Under the pieces are notes generated by a model that saw only the letters and a list, made by a program, of their open reading frames with translations, was not told the DNA's origin and ran no database searches. Shown one piece after another: positions 11,443-22,074 of a stretch of DNA of 64,000 nucleotides (within the stretch, counting starts at the first letter, position 1; each line of letters opens with the position of its first letter). This DNA comes from Gnetum montanum. Its lineage: Eukaryota; Streptophyta; Gnetopsida; Gnetales; Gnetaceae. Both the position numbers and the translations under genes were made by a program. The stretch covers positions 1 to 64,000 of the forward strand of contig MNCI01005810.1 of the NCBI GenBank assembly GCA_015680685.1, in the 5' to 3' direction.

Positions 11443-12320
11443 NNNNNNNNNNNNNNNNNNNNNNNNNNNNNNNNNNNNNNNNNNNNNNNNNNNNNNNNNN
11501 NNNNNNNNNNNNNNNNNNNNNNNNNNNNNNNNNNNNNNNNNNNNNNNNNNNNNNNNNNNNNNNNNNNNNNNNNNNNNNNNNNNNNNNNNNNNNNNNNNNN
11601 NNNNNNNNNNNNNNNNNNNNNNNNNNNNNNNNNNNNNNNNNNNNNNNNNNNNNNNNNNNNNNNNNNNNNNNNNNNNNNNNNNNNNNNNNNNNNNNNNNNN
11701 NNNNNNNNNNNNNNNNNNNNNNNNNNNNNNNNNNNNNNNNNNNNNNNNNNNNNNNNNNNNNNNNNNNNNNNNNNNNNNNNNNNNNNNNNNNNNNNNNNNN
11801 NNNNNNNNNNNNNNNNNNNNNNNNNNNNNNNNNNNNNNNNNNNNNNNNNNNNNNNNNNNNNNNNNNNNNNNNNNNNNNNNNNNNNNNNNNNNNNNNNNNN
11901 NNNNNNNNNNNNNNNNNNNNNNNNNNNNNNNNNNNNNNNNNNNNNNNNNNNNNNNNNNNNNNNNNNNNNNNNNNNNNNNNNNNNNNNNNNNNNNNNNNNN
12001 NNNNNNNNNNNNNNNNNNNNNNNNNNNNNNNNNNNNNNNNNNNNNNNNNNNNNNNNNNNNNNNNNNNNNNNNNNNNNNNNNNNNNNNNNNNNNNNNNNNN
12101 NNNNNNNNNNNNNNNNNNNNNNNNNNNNNNNNNNNNNNNNNNNNNNNNNNNNNNNNNNNNNNNNNNNNNNNNNNNNNNNNNNNNNNNNNNNNNNNNNNNN
12201 NNNNNNNNNNNNNNNNNNNNNNNNNNNNNNNNNNNNNNNNNNNNNNNNNNNNNNNNNNNNNNNNNNNNNNNNNNNNNNNNNNNNNNNNNNNNNNNNNNNN
12301 NNNNNNNNNNNNNNNNNNNN
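11443..12320. other. Sequence gap (N)
   Basis: A run of N. It removes the C-terminal half of the E0 integrase, including the third catalytic acid. Open frames drawn through it are meaningless. Confidence 1.
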
Positions 12321-12803
12321 ATTGTTTGATACCAAGGTTGTCACAAAAGGATTTGGTTTCTAGACTGCTAAATTGTGGCCCATTGTCGGTCACGATAGTC
12401 ATCGGGAGACCAAATCTAGTTACAATGTTATCTAGAATGAAATGAAAAATCTATTGAGATGTGATCTTTCGCAAAGGATGGCTTCCACCCACTTTGTGAA
12501 GTACTCAGTGGCGGTGATTATGAAGCTATGACCTGTGGAAGATTTTGATGTGATAGGCCCTATAATGTCTAATCCCCATCGTTGAAAGGGCCATGTTATC
12601 TGAGTCGTGTGTAGTTCTGTAGGCGACACATGTATAAGGTTTGCATAATGCTGACACGTGTCGCATGTTTTAACCTTTGTAAGACGATCTTTTTGCATGT
12701 ACGGCCAATAATAGCCTAAGCAACGGATTTTAGAGGCCATGGCTTGTGGTGCTACGTGTCCTCCGCATGATCCCTCGTGGACTTCGCTGACTATACATTG
12801 CAC
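12321..12803 (-). pseudogene. Integrase of E0, N-terminal part
   Basis: The integrase inserts element cDNA into chromosomes. The HHCC zinc domain is visible ('HEGSCGGH' and 'CDTCQHY'), then the catalytic core with the first Asp in 'WGLDIIGPI' and the second in 'TDNGPQFSS' (about 12390). The frame shifts once, near 12430, between 12803-12432 and the segment at 12402-12321. The third catalytic residue and the C-terminal domain would lie in the N gap. It follows the second RNase H, the usual Ty3/gypsy order. Confidence 0.85.
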
Positions 12804-12911
12804 CTGGTCTTTGGTAATGCAAGTAAGTAGTACTCCATCAAAAGAGCATCTACAGAGGGTAATATCTCCTATGATGATGTACTACCTAGCTCGTTTGCGA
12901 ATTGCATCTTT

Positions 12912-13507
12912 CTACGCACGTGTTAGCTCGTGTGGTGGTTCGCCATGCAAGAGGTAAGTTTTAATGTTGTCGTACCACTCTGGCATTTTATCCTCGAGCA
13001 GTGAAGATATTTGCACCACTTGAATGATAGGATCTGTACAATCTGTTATTAAGGTGAGAAAAGTGTCGAATAGGTGCGACGACACGTTTAAAGCTAATGT
13101 AGCTAGTGCATCGGCTAGCGTGTTGTCATTTCGAGATATGTGTTGGGCATCGATCGTTGTGAACTGCTTCAGAAGATCTTTAGCCATATCGCAGTAGGGC
13201 TGTAAATGTGCAGCCTTGCAGGTGTAGACTCCTATGATTTGATTTATAACAAGCATCGAATTGCCCCTAATTGCCAGGTGTTGAACATCAAGCTCTTTGG
13301 CTGTTAATAATCCCCTGAGGAGTCCGTCGTACAGGGAAAGGTCAAGCGGTAAGGGTGAAGACGCACATCCTCAGGTGAAAGCGAAATGACTGTGGCAGCA
13401 CTGCCACCTCTAGTGGTTGAAGCTCCATCAAAATATAACGTTGCTTCGGGGCCTATTAAAATAGGGCTTAAACTATGTACATGCTCATCTGGAAATTCAG
13501 GCTCCAT
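12912..13507 (-). pseudogene. Second (archaeal-type) RNase H of E0
   Basis: RNase H removes the RNA strand of the replication hybrid. The start shows 'LYFDGAS' with the first catalytic Asp; the later part shows 'MLVINQIIG' and 'RNDNTLADALATLA', the last with the C-terminal catalytic-Asp region. A frameshift at about 13345-13360 separates the halves; the second frame reads correctly through it. A second RNase H after the usual gypsy one marks the Tat lineage. The sequence runs on to about 12912 as a tether toward integrase. Confidence 0.82.
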
Positions 13508-13693
13508 GGTTGCCTGACTGTCAATAGGCGATGTTATTAGTTGGTCAGCTATCGCTTGGCCTTTCGTAGAAGATTGACCAATATAATGCAGATCAAATTC
13601 TACTGTGATAGCTTTCCAATGAGCTATTTTACTACTTTCATACAGATTATGCGTAATCTCCCTAAGGATGTTATTTTTGTAGATTATGTTGAC

Positions 13694-14760
13694 CTAGCTA
13701 TGAAAGAGATAGTGTCTGCATTTTTTGAGCATAAATTCTAATGCTAAGCAATTATGCTCTACTTCATTATACGTCGTTTCATATGTACATAGAGCATGAC
13801 TCAAGTAATATATGGGTACTTCTGACCCATCATCTCTCTTTTGATAGAGTAATGCAGCTAAGGCTACATCTGATGTTGCGAGGTAAATGTAAAACGGTTG
13901 ATCCCTTTGTGGCGGGAATACTATTGGCAAGTGTTGAAGTTCTTGCTTCAAGCTGTCAAACACACGCTGACAATCATCTGTCCATTCAAAATTAACTCCC
14001 TTTTTTAGCAGATGCTGGATAGGGTGTAACTTGTCCGTTAGCCTCGAAATAAACCACCTGATAAACTGTAACCTCCCTTGCAATCTGCGTAATTGCTTGA
14101 GATTTGCAGGGGGTGTCAATTTAACAATGACTTTGACTTTATCAGGATCTACTCGTATACCAGTTTTCGATACCACAAAACCCAGCATGCATCCAGTTTT
14201 GAATCCGAATACGCACTTCTTTGGGTTTAGCCGGAGATCGTACTTAGAGCATCTTTTAAGGACTAACTCCAGATCTTGCGAATGATCTTCTGGCTTTATA
14301 GACTTAACAGCTATATCGTCAACATAATCATTCAGTCTCCCTAGGAGGTAATCGCTAAAGATGTACATCATAGATCGTTGATACATAGCTCCAACATTTT
14401 TTAATCCAAAAGGCATCATGATGTAGCAAAAGGTCCCCTAGGGTGTCATGAATGTCGTTGTCAGCTGGTGTTATGGGTTGATGCGTATTTGATTGTAGCC
14501 TGAGAAGCCATCCATAAAGGATAAAAGCGCATGCCTAGTGGTTGTATCCACTAGTTGGTTGATACTCAGTAATGAGAAATTATCCTTGATTGTAGCTTTG
14601 TTCAAGTCTCGGAAGTCTATGCAGATGTGTATCCCTTTAGTCTTTTTAGGAACAACTACAATGTTAGATACCCAGTCTGAGTAATCAACCGTGCAAATAA
14701 AACCAGCCTGGTATAGTTTAGTGATCTCATCACATACTGCTAGCACGACTTCTGACTTAA
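13694..14760 (-). pseudogene. Reverse transcriptase and first RNase H of E0
   Basis: RT copies element RNA to cDNA. Visible in order are 'VVPKKTKGIHICIDFRDLN' (fingers), 'SFMDGFSGYNQIRI' (first catalytic Asp), 'MMPFGLKNVGAMYQ', the active site 'YVDD' (14315-14326), the thumb 'RRLQGRLQFIRWF', then the gypsy RNase H with 'YLATSDVALAALLY' and 'YNEVEHNCLALEF'. The RNase H position where Asp is expected reads Ser. Two in-frame stops lie between 14471 and 14419; one is TAG at a position where Trp is normal (P-stop-G), a G-to-A change in CHG context. The C terminus is close to the second RNase H. Confidence 0.92.
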
Positions 14761-15211
14761 TTTTTCATACTTTTTGTCTAACTACCTTGATATGGGGATC
14801 TAGAATTATGTTGTGCTATATTAATCTTGGGTCTAGTCCCGACATATCTTCGTATGACCATGCAAACACTATGATGTTGTTCTGGAGGACCTACTTTATG
14901 TTATCATGTACCTTTTGGTCTAGTAAAGAACTAACCTTAAGAGTTTTAGTCTCACCTTTATGCGTAACCACAGAGACCTCGTTAAGGGGATCTTCGGTTA
15001 CATTTCCAGCTTCTAGATCTAGCATGCACGTCGATTGTTCTAGCCAGTCTAGAGATGTTTCCGATGTGGCTATGGATGTGTCATCGAGGGCAAGGTTAGA
15101 TTCTACTAGTGTGGGATCAAATTGTCTAATGATTTCCCCATGTGGGCCTGTTAAAACTAGGAGCGCAGATAAAGTTTCGTCCATTTGCCAGTTATCTTGC
15201 AAAATTGTCAA
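14761..15211 (-). pseudogene. Pre-RT segment of E0 pol
   Basis: This segment leads into RT and includes 'FAWSYEDMSGLDP' (about 14830-14880), the tryptophan-rich motif seen upstream of RT in Tat-type polyproteins. Stops are a TAG at the 'DNIK' junction, another TAG before 'HNIILDP' and a TGA before 'KIKSEV', all at plausible CAG or CGA codons. Upstream, at 15195-15230 on the minus strand, a pyrimidine-rich stretch with CTAAT and a terminal TTTTGCAAG looks like a splice acceptor, so this may be the first part of the second sense exon. Confidence 0.7.
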
Positions 15212-15651
15212 ATATGAAAGTAATTAGAAAAATGCTAAGTTGGATGCGATAAACAACGTGATGTTTAGTCTCACTCGTATTGCTTCCTGTGATACGCTAA
15301 CTAAATTTTGAACAACGTGAACAACCTGTAATTAATACGACCTGATTACGAGGAGATAAGATGCAGTAGTTTAAGGTCATTTTAGACCGTAATGCATGCG
15401 ATATCTATTGTAGTTAATGCCTTGATTTTCGGGTTCTAGCTCATACTGACACCAGCATTTGGGCAAGTCTCACTTTAATGGAGCATCAAGTTGGTTAGTT
15501 TTGCATATAAGTAGGTAGTTCTTATAAAATAGGCTATTGGCTATTGCAAATTTGAATTCTTGGCTGTCACAGAGAGAAAGAGAAAGAGCAAAAGATTGCA
15601 GCACGTTATTTGTGAAGGTGTTCAGGTGTGAAGGTGTTTAGGACTGTAACA
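15212..15651 (+). promoter_or_regulatory. Candidate promoter and 5' UTR of the antisense gene
   Basis: A TATA-like 'TTATAAAATAGG' lies at about 15532-15543, 110-120 bp before the first ATG (15652), followed by a purine-rich AGAGAGAAAGAGAAAGAGC leader. Around 15370-15400 a single diverged copy of the 'TAGTTTAAGGYCATT' word also found in the tandem array at 19.87 kb is present. Promoter role is inferred from position only. Confidence 0.5.
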
Positions 15652-18600
15652 ATGGCACTGAAAGTGAGAGGAAAGAATACCAAGTTGGCTAAAATCGACG
15701 AAGTACAAGGGAGCCTGCAGCGTGCTTCACAGGCCTTGGTCGAAGTGAGAGATGTCACTCCTCTGAATCGGTAGGCCATCCCTTACTTACTCGTGTTTCT
15801 TCCTGTGACACGATTTTTTTTGTGTTTATCCTTTTGCGTCCTCTACGTAAACTAGAGTTTTAGGTTGTAGACCTCGTATTGAAGTGAGGGTTTAGACAAT
15901 AGTATTGTGTCTATCGCCATTGTCTGAGACAAACCTTGTACTATTACAAGGGTTTCAGCGATTTCGGCTGTATGGCTATAGCATAATTTTGTAAATTTTC
16001 TTATAGTTTAAGCATGCAATCAGAATCTAGATGGTAACGTATTTATTTTCTATATAGTATCATGGTGAAACCCATCCTAATCGTTTTGGATATAGTTGGG
16101 GTTTTATGTTGTATAAGCCCTATCATACCCAATGTTCCTCCTCCTCAGACTCAGTTTTAGGGGAAGGCTATATGGTTTCGAAAGGGTGCGCTGGAGTTTT
16201 TGTAGTTTTTGCTGCATAACTACAATATTATTATGTGGTCGCATCTATTGGATGATGTGGCTAGTGCTATTTTGGAACATCTGTTAGTGGGTTCTACACA
16301 GGGCGTCCTGGCTTTCCTAACAGACGGGGCTATTGATACTGGGTGTCCCCAAGACCGTGAACTTAGTGCCAGAGGATTGAGATGTCTAAGTTGGATTTGG
16401 GAGATGCCAAGATTTAGCTATTATCATGCGTATAATACTTTGTTCGTGGCTCGTCATGTCTCGACTTACTTTCAGAATCCACCAGGCATGGTGTATTATT
16501 CGGGCGGGTAAGTTATTTTACTAGCGGTATTGTCAATATGTTTCTAATGTTTGAATTTGCAAAGCGTAGGATAGTAATGTGTTATATGATACAGGTTTTT
16601 CATCAACGAAAATGGATTAGTAGGCAATAATGATACATTGTCTTGGACCGAAACGACAATAAAGGAGTTTACGTCCACCAGCAACGTACGCGCTGGTGTA
16701 ATGGGGCAAATGGCTTTCGACATTCATGAGTATCCCACCCGTTATGTTGATTCCTTCAAAAATTGTTAGAATCTTGGGTGGTTACATGAGGAATGGACTT
16801 TGAACCCACCCCTCACCCTCGCGGACGTGCAAAGGAAGCTCCCTCCATTTCCTTTGCCATTTGGACCTAGTAAAGTTTTGTTGCTGCTATTAGTTATAGG
16901 GTATTATATATATATATTTTGTTTTGAAATGTTGCGTAATAGTGTTTTCACTATCTTGACATATGCCTTGTGTTATCAGTCAGGGAATCCCAAGAGATTA
17001 CCATCACGATTTCCGGCTGCGAGGCGAACACCCTCCTTTTCCATTATGGTGACATAAAGGAGGCACAACGCTGGCTTGACCATGTGGAAGCCCCAATTGC
17101 GTTGGTCATCAAGCTATGGGAAGCAAGGCTAATGCATTTATTCTTAGCCGTAACGCCTGATGTCCCCGCAAGCAAAATGTTGACCCTAGTTAACTCCTTC
17201 AGTGAGGGAGCTAAACATTTTTGCATGCGTGTGCATCACATACGTGTAAACTTTGATATTGACACTTAGCTGTTTGCTAACCTCTTCAGCGTCTCCTCTG
17301 ATGGTCTTTATGTAGAGGAAAAATCGAGGAGAAGTGTCAAATATCAGGAAGAGATGGAGGAGTGGTTGGGGACCAAGAAGGAAACCAAGGGGATCCCTTG
17401 TGAAAAGATCGACTTAGAGGTCACCAAGACTATTTATCCCCTCTTCCAAGCCCGAGCCTTCCCCAAAATACTCTTGCAGGGGAAGTTCTTTACTATAGAA
17501 TAGGCCCGTATTATGTGAGAGGTGATGGAGGAAGGGACGCAATTCGACTGGGCAAGCTATTTCACTGAGTGGTTACGCATTGAAATGGTGAGGCTCTGCC
17601 AAAAGCTTGAGTCGTGTTTTAGTGTGCACTTCGCCTTCTTCATAGCTTGCCTCTGGCATTTTGCTGAATTTTTGGTTGTCCAGAGGAATGGGGTCTGGGT
17701 GCTACAAGACCAAGACCAATTATCCAAACCTTGGATTTCCCATATCTTTGGCACTACCTGGGCACAGGATCCTCTAGAGGGAATTGGGGAGTCATTGTCT
17801 ATAACGACTAGGGATGTGGTGGCACCTCGAATGCGAGGCCCTGATAGTGTAAGTGGGGTGCTTCCCACGTACACTAGTGATGCATCATGGGGGAAGTGTC
17901 TAGCTGCAGAGATAGTAGATGCCTCAGTTTAGCATAAAAGGCCTCGCCTAACTGAGGCCCCTGTGGAACCAACAGGTGGCACAAGCAGAACTGTGCAAGT
18001 CAGACTTCAGTGGAGTAAACCTTCACTTGGTAAGCATAAAGACATAGTGAAAGTTATGGCAATTATTGTATTACGCAGCTTTATTCAAGGAATTTTGAAT
18101 TGTTTAAATGTGTTATGTGGCATGAATAGGGAGACCTACAGAGCAGTTGACCCTTGAAATAGGGGCAGTGGTATTACGACAAGGGGAAGGGGTTCCAGTT
18201 TTAGAAGAGGAGGCCCCAACTGTTAGAATAAGTGATGCACAGACCCTTGTGCGTGAGGAGAGAGAGGAGGTGACAAACGTTGACGCACTCCCTACAGTAA
18301 CAGGCAGAGGTAATCAGTGTATTAGAATTTTTAAGGAATTCTGTTAATAACTAGAAATCTTAACTTAATTATGCTATAGATGAACGAGGTGCATCCCCAT
18401 CCATCATTGTCAGCAGAGTGTGGGGGGAATTCCCTAATAAGTTTGCCTTCATGGAAGGCGTTGTCAGTGATATGATCGAGTGCCTTGAGTGCATGGACCC
18501 TGGGGATGGTATGTTACTACTATTGTACGCTTATTTTATTATAAGGTTGTAATGTTTATTTATGTTTGATAATATTTGTTGTTAGGAGTTCGCCTTCAAT

Positions 18601-19679
18601 GGGACCGTACGGAGCCCATTGACCTGGACACAGTCGAGCCTTCATCGAACGGTGCGGTCGTGCCACACAATATTTACGAGGAAATGCATAAATGTGCGTT
18701 ATGCTCGACTTGCTCTTTGTGGAAGAGTCAAAACGTCAATGAAGACCTCTAGAAGAAGTTGTAGAGGTTAGAGAAGGAAAGGGTGTCTCTGGCCAAAGAG
18801 GTCGGAGACTTAAGATTGCAATGTGACAAGCGCGAGGAACAGATGAAGAGGACTAGCATACGGCTGTTGTTGACTACGCTCGCTACTGGACCACGGTCGG
18901 AAACAACGTGCAATCCAATCACGAATTGGTAGAGAAAAGAATGCAAATAGAGCTCTTGGCCCAGAAGAACCAGGACTGGAAGGACTTTTGCACAAGTGTC
19001 CAAGAGTGGGGGCAGAAAGAAAAAGATCATAAGCATATGTATAAGCGAGAAAGTATCTCTTATCGTCAGCACTACCAAGATTCTGCCGTTGAAGCTCAAT
19101 CCTTGCGGGTGTTCCTCGACATCATTGGTGCATCTATGGCCTTCGAGAAGTTCCAGGAGCAGGTGACGGTAAGCGTGTTTCCCAGAAAGGAAAATTACTC
19201 TTCTCGGGGAAGAGACTACAATCCCTACTTTCTTCCCTAAACCACCCTAATGGACTAGCATGGAGAAAGGGAAAGTAAAGGCTGGAACTATTTTGGGGGA
19301 TGGAGTTTGGTCTGAGCTAACCGAAGACGAAATTATGCAACGCCTATGGGTCGGTTTAGACCAACTCCCCTTTGCTACGGATGTAGGAACATTGCGAGTA
19401 AGTTTGAATGTTATTGAATTTAAATTTTTTGATTTGTTTTATCCTGGTTTTTTCTTATGTATTTATTGTATGTAGGTACAAGGAGTGGATGAAGAAGGTG
19501 GACAAGATGGCGAGCATGTTCAGGAAGAAGAGCGTAATGATGCAGACCGTCCTTGTGAAGATGACATTCCTCATGAAGGAATACCATCTAAAAGGGACGG
19601 CCCACTTGAGGACGATCTGTTAGGCTTAGAGGCAGACTTAAGGGATACTGGTGACAGTGGTACTAGGGGGGATGCATAA
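15652..19679 (+). pseudogene. Nine-exon antisense gene carried by E0 (HAD/NLI-factor-like N-terminus)
   Basis: Exons: 15652-15770, 16058-16507, 16595-16869, 16980-18029, 18130-18309, 18380-18508, 18586-19168, about 19259-19397 and 19476-19679; about 1,040 codons. Introns are GT-AG, and the codon phase agrees at all junctions but the 7/8 one. Exon 2 holds 'KPILIVLDIVGVLC', 'KAIWFRKGALEFL', 'NYNIIMWSHLLDD' and 'NTLFVARHVSTYFQNPPG', in the order of HAD/NLI-interacting-factor (FCP1-like) phosphatase motifs. The second acid of the first motif and the paired acids of the last are absent, so it is probably not catalytic. Exon 4 is unrecognised, exon 7 is coiled coil ('KKL', 'RLEKERVSLAKEVGDLRLQ'), exon 9 is acidic. 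Stops are nine TAG and one TGA, each explicable by C-to-T; a frameshift lies near 18845. It is antisense to E0. Confidence 0.75.
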
Positions 19680-19872
19680 TTGTGATTTACGCATGCTTTT
19701 ATTGATGAATTTGAACAATGGCAATATGAATGTTGGCGAGATTACTCATGAGATTTTGTTTATGGTTTTTTATTTATTTTACATTTAATTTTATGTCTTT
19801 ATTTATACAAAGCGTAAATGGAATTGTTAAAGACTTTGGATAGGTTGTGTTATTATGACTGTAGAATGGAGT
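19680..19872 (+). other. 3' flank of the antisense gene
   Basis: AT-rich sequence after the TAA, with several TTTATTT stretches and 'AACAATGGCAATATG'; a poly(A) region is likely here but no canonical signal stands out. Confidence 0.35.
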
Positions 19873-20103
19873 AGCTAGTTTAAGGCCATTGCGGGCCATC
19901 ACATAGCGTTTGCATAAGATATAGATGAATGAATTTGCTAGTTTTAGGCCATTGTGGGCCTTTACTAGTTTTAGGCCATTACGGGCCATCATTAGTTTTA
20001 GGCCGCTCAGGCCATCACTAGTTTTAGGCTGTTGCAGGCCATCACTAGTTTTAGGCCGTTGCGGGCCATCACTCGTTTTATGCCGTTGCGGGCCATTGCA
20101 TAC
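19873..20103. repeat. Tandem array 'TAGTTTTAGGCCATTGCGGG'
   Basis: About eight tandem copies of a unit of roughly 25-30 bp built on TAGTTTTAGGCC(A/G)TTGCGGGCCATCAC, variably diverged. The inner GGCC...GGCC arms are partly self-complementary. The array lies in the spacer of E0 just beyond the 3' end of the antisense gene. Open frames across it on either strand are by-products of the repeat. Confidence 0.85.
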
Positions 20104-20314
20104 ATCTAGGAGTGTAATTGATAAACATGTGTCTATCTGCATAATTATGCTAATATGACTAATAGAAGTCAAGAAGCGTAAATGGCGTGAAATGGGGAAT
20201 GTAAATAGTGTAATGGACAGAAAGTATAAATATGTATGTATATTAAAGAAAACTGACAATCAAGTTTGATAAGCGTAAGCAGAAAACTAGTAAAAGTGTA
20301 ACGATGCATGTAAA
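20104..20314 (-). other. Start of the protease-RT spacer of E0
   Basis: On the element strand the protease frame ends just before this stretch. It contains several GCGTAAA words but no domain. If the spacer is an intron, donor candidates are 'AAC|GTAAAAGCC' (about 20364) and 'GTG|GTATTTACATG' (about 20310). Confidence 0.35.
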
Positions 20315-21144
20315 TACCACTCAGATCAATCGTTAGCCCGCAATTGTTTCTTAATGGCTTTTACGTTCAGTGGTGCGTAAGGGAGAGGAGGTTTATGGCC
20401 TAACTCTTTCACATTGTCCTCCTCTCCCTAAAATGGTAGGTCAGCCCAGGCTAGGCTGTCATCATTCATTTTGACCTGTTCGGAGATCTGGACATGGGTT
20501 TGGTCTTCAGGCGTCTCGATCTCTGAACCCCATTCTTCTTCGATGTTATTGATAGTCCTAGAAGTTATTTCATCACCGTGTGTTACTACCTGTCCCCCTA
20601 CATAAGGGAGGTGCATCTCTTGGTGTATTGGTGACAAAACTGCCCTCAGTTGGGCCAGCCAGGACCTCCCTAGAATTAGGTTGAAACCGGACATCTCCTT
20701 GACAACGAGAATCGTGGCGTCTATTTGGAATTGGTCTCCTACCACAAAATTGATATGCACCGTCCCCTTGACTTGAACTCGTGTCCCGTTGAATGAATTT
20801 AGGCACGATGTCATTGTAGGACTGATCTGGTCGACCAGGCCCAACTTATCCACTATAGGATAAGGGATGACATTCGTAGCCATGCCATTATCAACGTGCA
20901 CCCTCTGGATCCGATGTTGACCAACCCAGATGGTGATGTACATGGGTTCTATCATCACTTGACCTTTCTCGGGATCATATTTGATGGATTTATCATGAAA
21001 GGTCAAAGGGGTTGGTTTAGGTTGCTCAGCGACGGGAGGAAGCATGACAACATGTATCGCTTCCTCTTTCGCTGGTAAGCTTTCATCCACAGGTATGAAT
21101 GTCAGCATATGAACCATAACCTCACGGTGCTTTTGAGATGTCAT
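20315..21144 (-). pseudogene. Aspartic protease (retropepsin) of E0
   Basis: The protease processes the Gag-Pol polyprotein. The 238-codon open frame (21144-20428) has the flap-lid core 'HVDNGMATNVIP' with the catalytic Asp in a DNG rather than DTG/DSG triad, and downstream 'GFNLILGRSWLAQL', the usual ILGR-type motif. After a TAG at 20428 the frame continues as 'PPLPYAPLNVKAIKKQL' to a TGA near 20315, so the TAG is probably a decayed sense codon. DNG is common in Tat-type proteases and need not mean loss of activity. Confidence 0.88.
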
Positions 21145-22074
21145 AAGCAGGTCATAGAGGCTCAGCGTTGTGTTCTTCTATTTCAGAGCCTGCTTGACTT
21201 GCGTAAATGCATTGAGGAGGTTCCGTTCTCGGCTGGGTTGCTTATCCCCTCTGTCTTCTTCCATTCGCCCTAAGAGACAAATCTCCCGAAGCGGAATAGC
21301 ATCAGTTGGAGGATTGTGTTTCTTCCTACCGAGGGGAGGTGGCTGTATTTCTGTACCCTTGTCTTGCCCATAAGGTGTAGGCACAGGGACAGAGGCTAGG
21401 GGCCTGGGCTTAGCGAAGCCTAGCATAGAGTGGTTTTTGTTTTTATTGGATGGTGATTAAGGGTTTTGGTTAGAAGCTTGCCCCTGCGTAAAAGGGGCAG
21501 CCAGTGGTTTTGGTACCCTAACGATAAAAGGCACCTTAGGAGTGGGCATGAACGTGGCCGTGGCTTTATTGTTAACGTGAGATTGGGTTATGGTTGGAGA
21601 GGGTGCCCGAATAAAAAAGGGTGGCCTTGAGACGCTGCTAACTATCGGTGAAGAACTTGCCCCCTGGGGTGAACTAGTAGGCATGCGTAAAACAAAGGGT
21701 TGTTTAGGTGGTACCTTCCCTTCACCGTCCGTACTTACCATGTTGATTGTGTATGGTGCGTTATTTGCGTTTAACGGGTTCTTGTACACATGCAACGCTT
21801 GGTTTTCGGGACATGTTGAACTACTGCCGTCTAGTTTCAGGGAACCATCGTCAATCATGTGTTGAATGTCGTCCTTCAACACCTAGCAGTAATTAGTATC
21901 ATGACCACACAACTGATGGTAGTCACAAAAACGGTCCAGCCTAAAAGACTTCGGAACTGGTGGTTCGTTAGGTAGGGCTAAAGAAGGATTCTTTAGCTAT
22001 TCACAATGATGCCTGTGATGCTACAGAGCTTCTTCAGATACTTTTTTATTTTGAATATATCCTAACCCTAATAA
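21145..22074 (-). pseudogene. Zinc knuckle and proline-rich linker of E0 Gag
   Basis: At 21886-21930 the minus strand encodes 'FCDYHQLCGHDTNYC', a C-x2-H...GH...C nucleic-acid-binding motif typical of Tat Gag, followed by a TAG and then 'LKDDIQHMIDDGSLKL'. Next is a linker of about 140 residues rich in Pro, Ser and Val (21882-21457), containing two similar 'PF(V/I)(L/V)R(M/V)P' units. The stretch 21426-21178 is a basic, proline-rich frame leading toward the protease. Confidence 0.75.

Noticed and set aside
11397-12402. Open frames of about 300 codons across the first N run
   Set aside because: They consist of unknown bases; only the edge at 12321-12402 is real sequence and belongs to integrase.
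15652-19679. Antisense gene as an ordinary host gene into which E0 inserted
   Set aside because: It lies between protease and RT of one element with intact order on both sides and no target-site duplication or LTR at its edges, so it is more simply a part of the element.
15652-19679. Plant mobile domain or other known Tat antisense-ORF domain in the antisense gene
   Set aside because: I compared the exon 2-4 wording with what I know of that domain and found no convincing match; the HAD/NLI-type reading of exon 2 is better.
19774-20259. Frame of 161 codons on the minus strand with repeated 'GLKL' units
   Set aside because: It is generated by the tandem array; the repetition is of DNA, not of a protein under selection.
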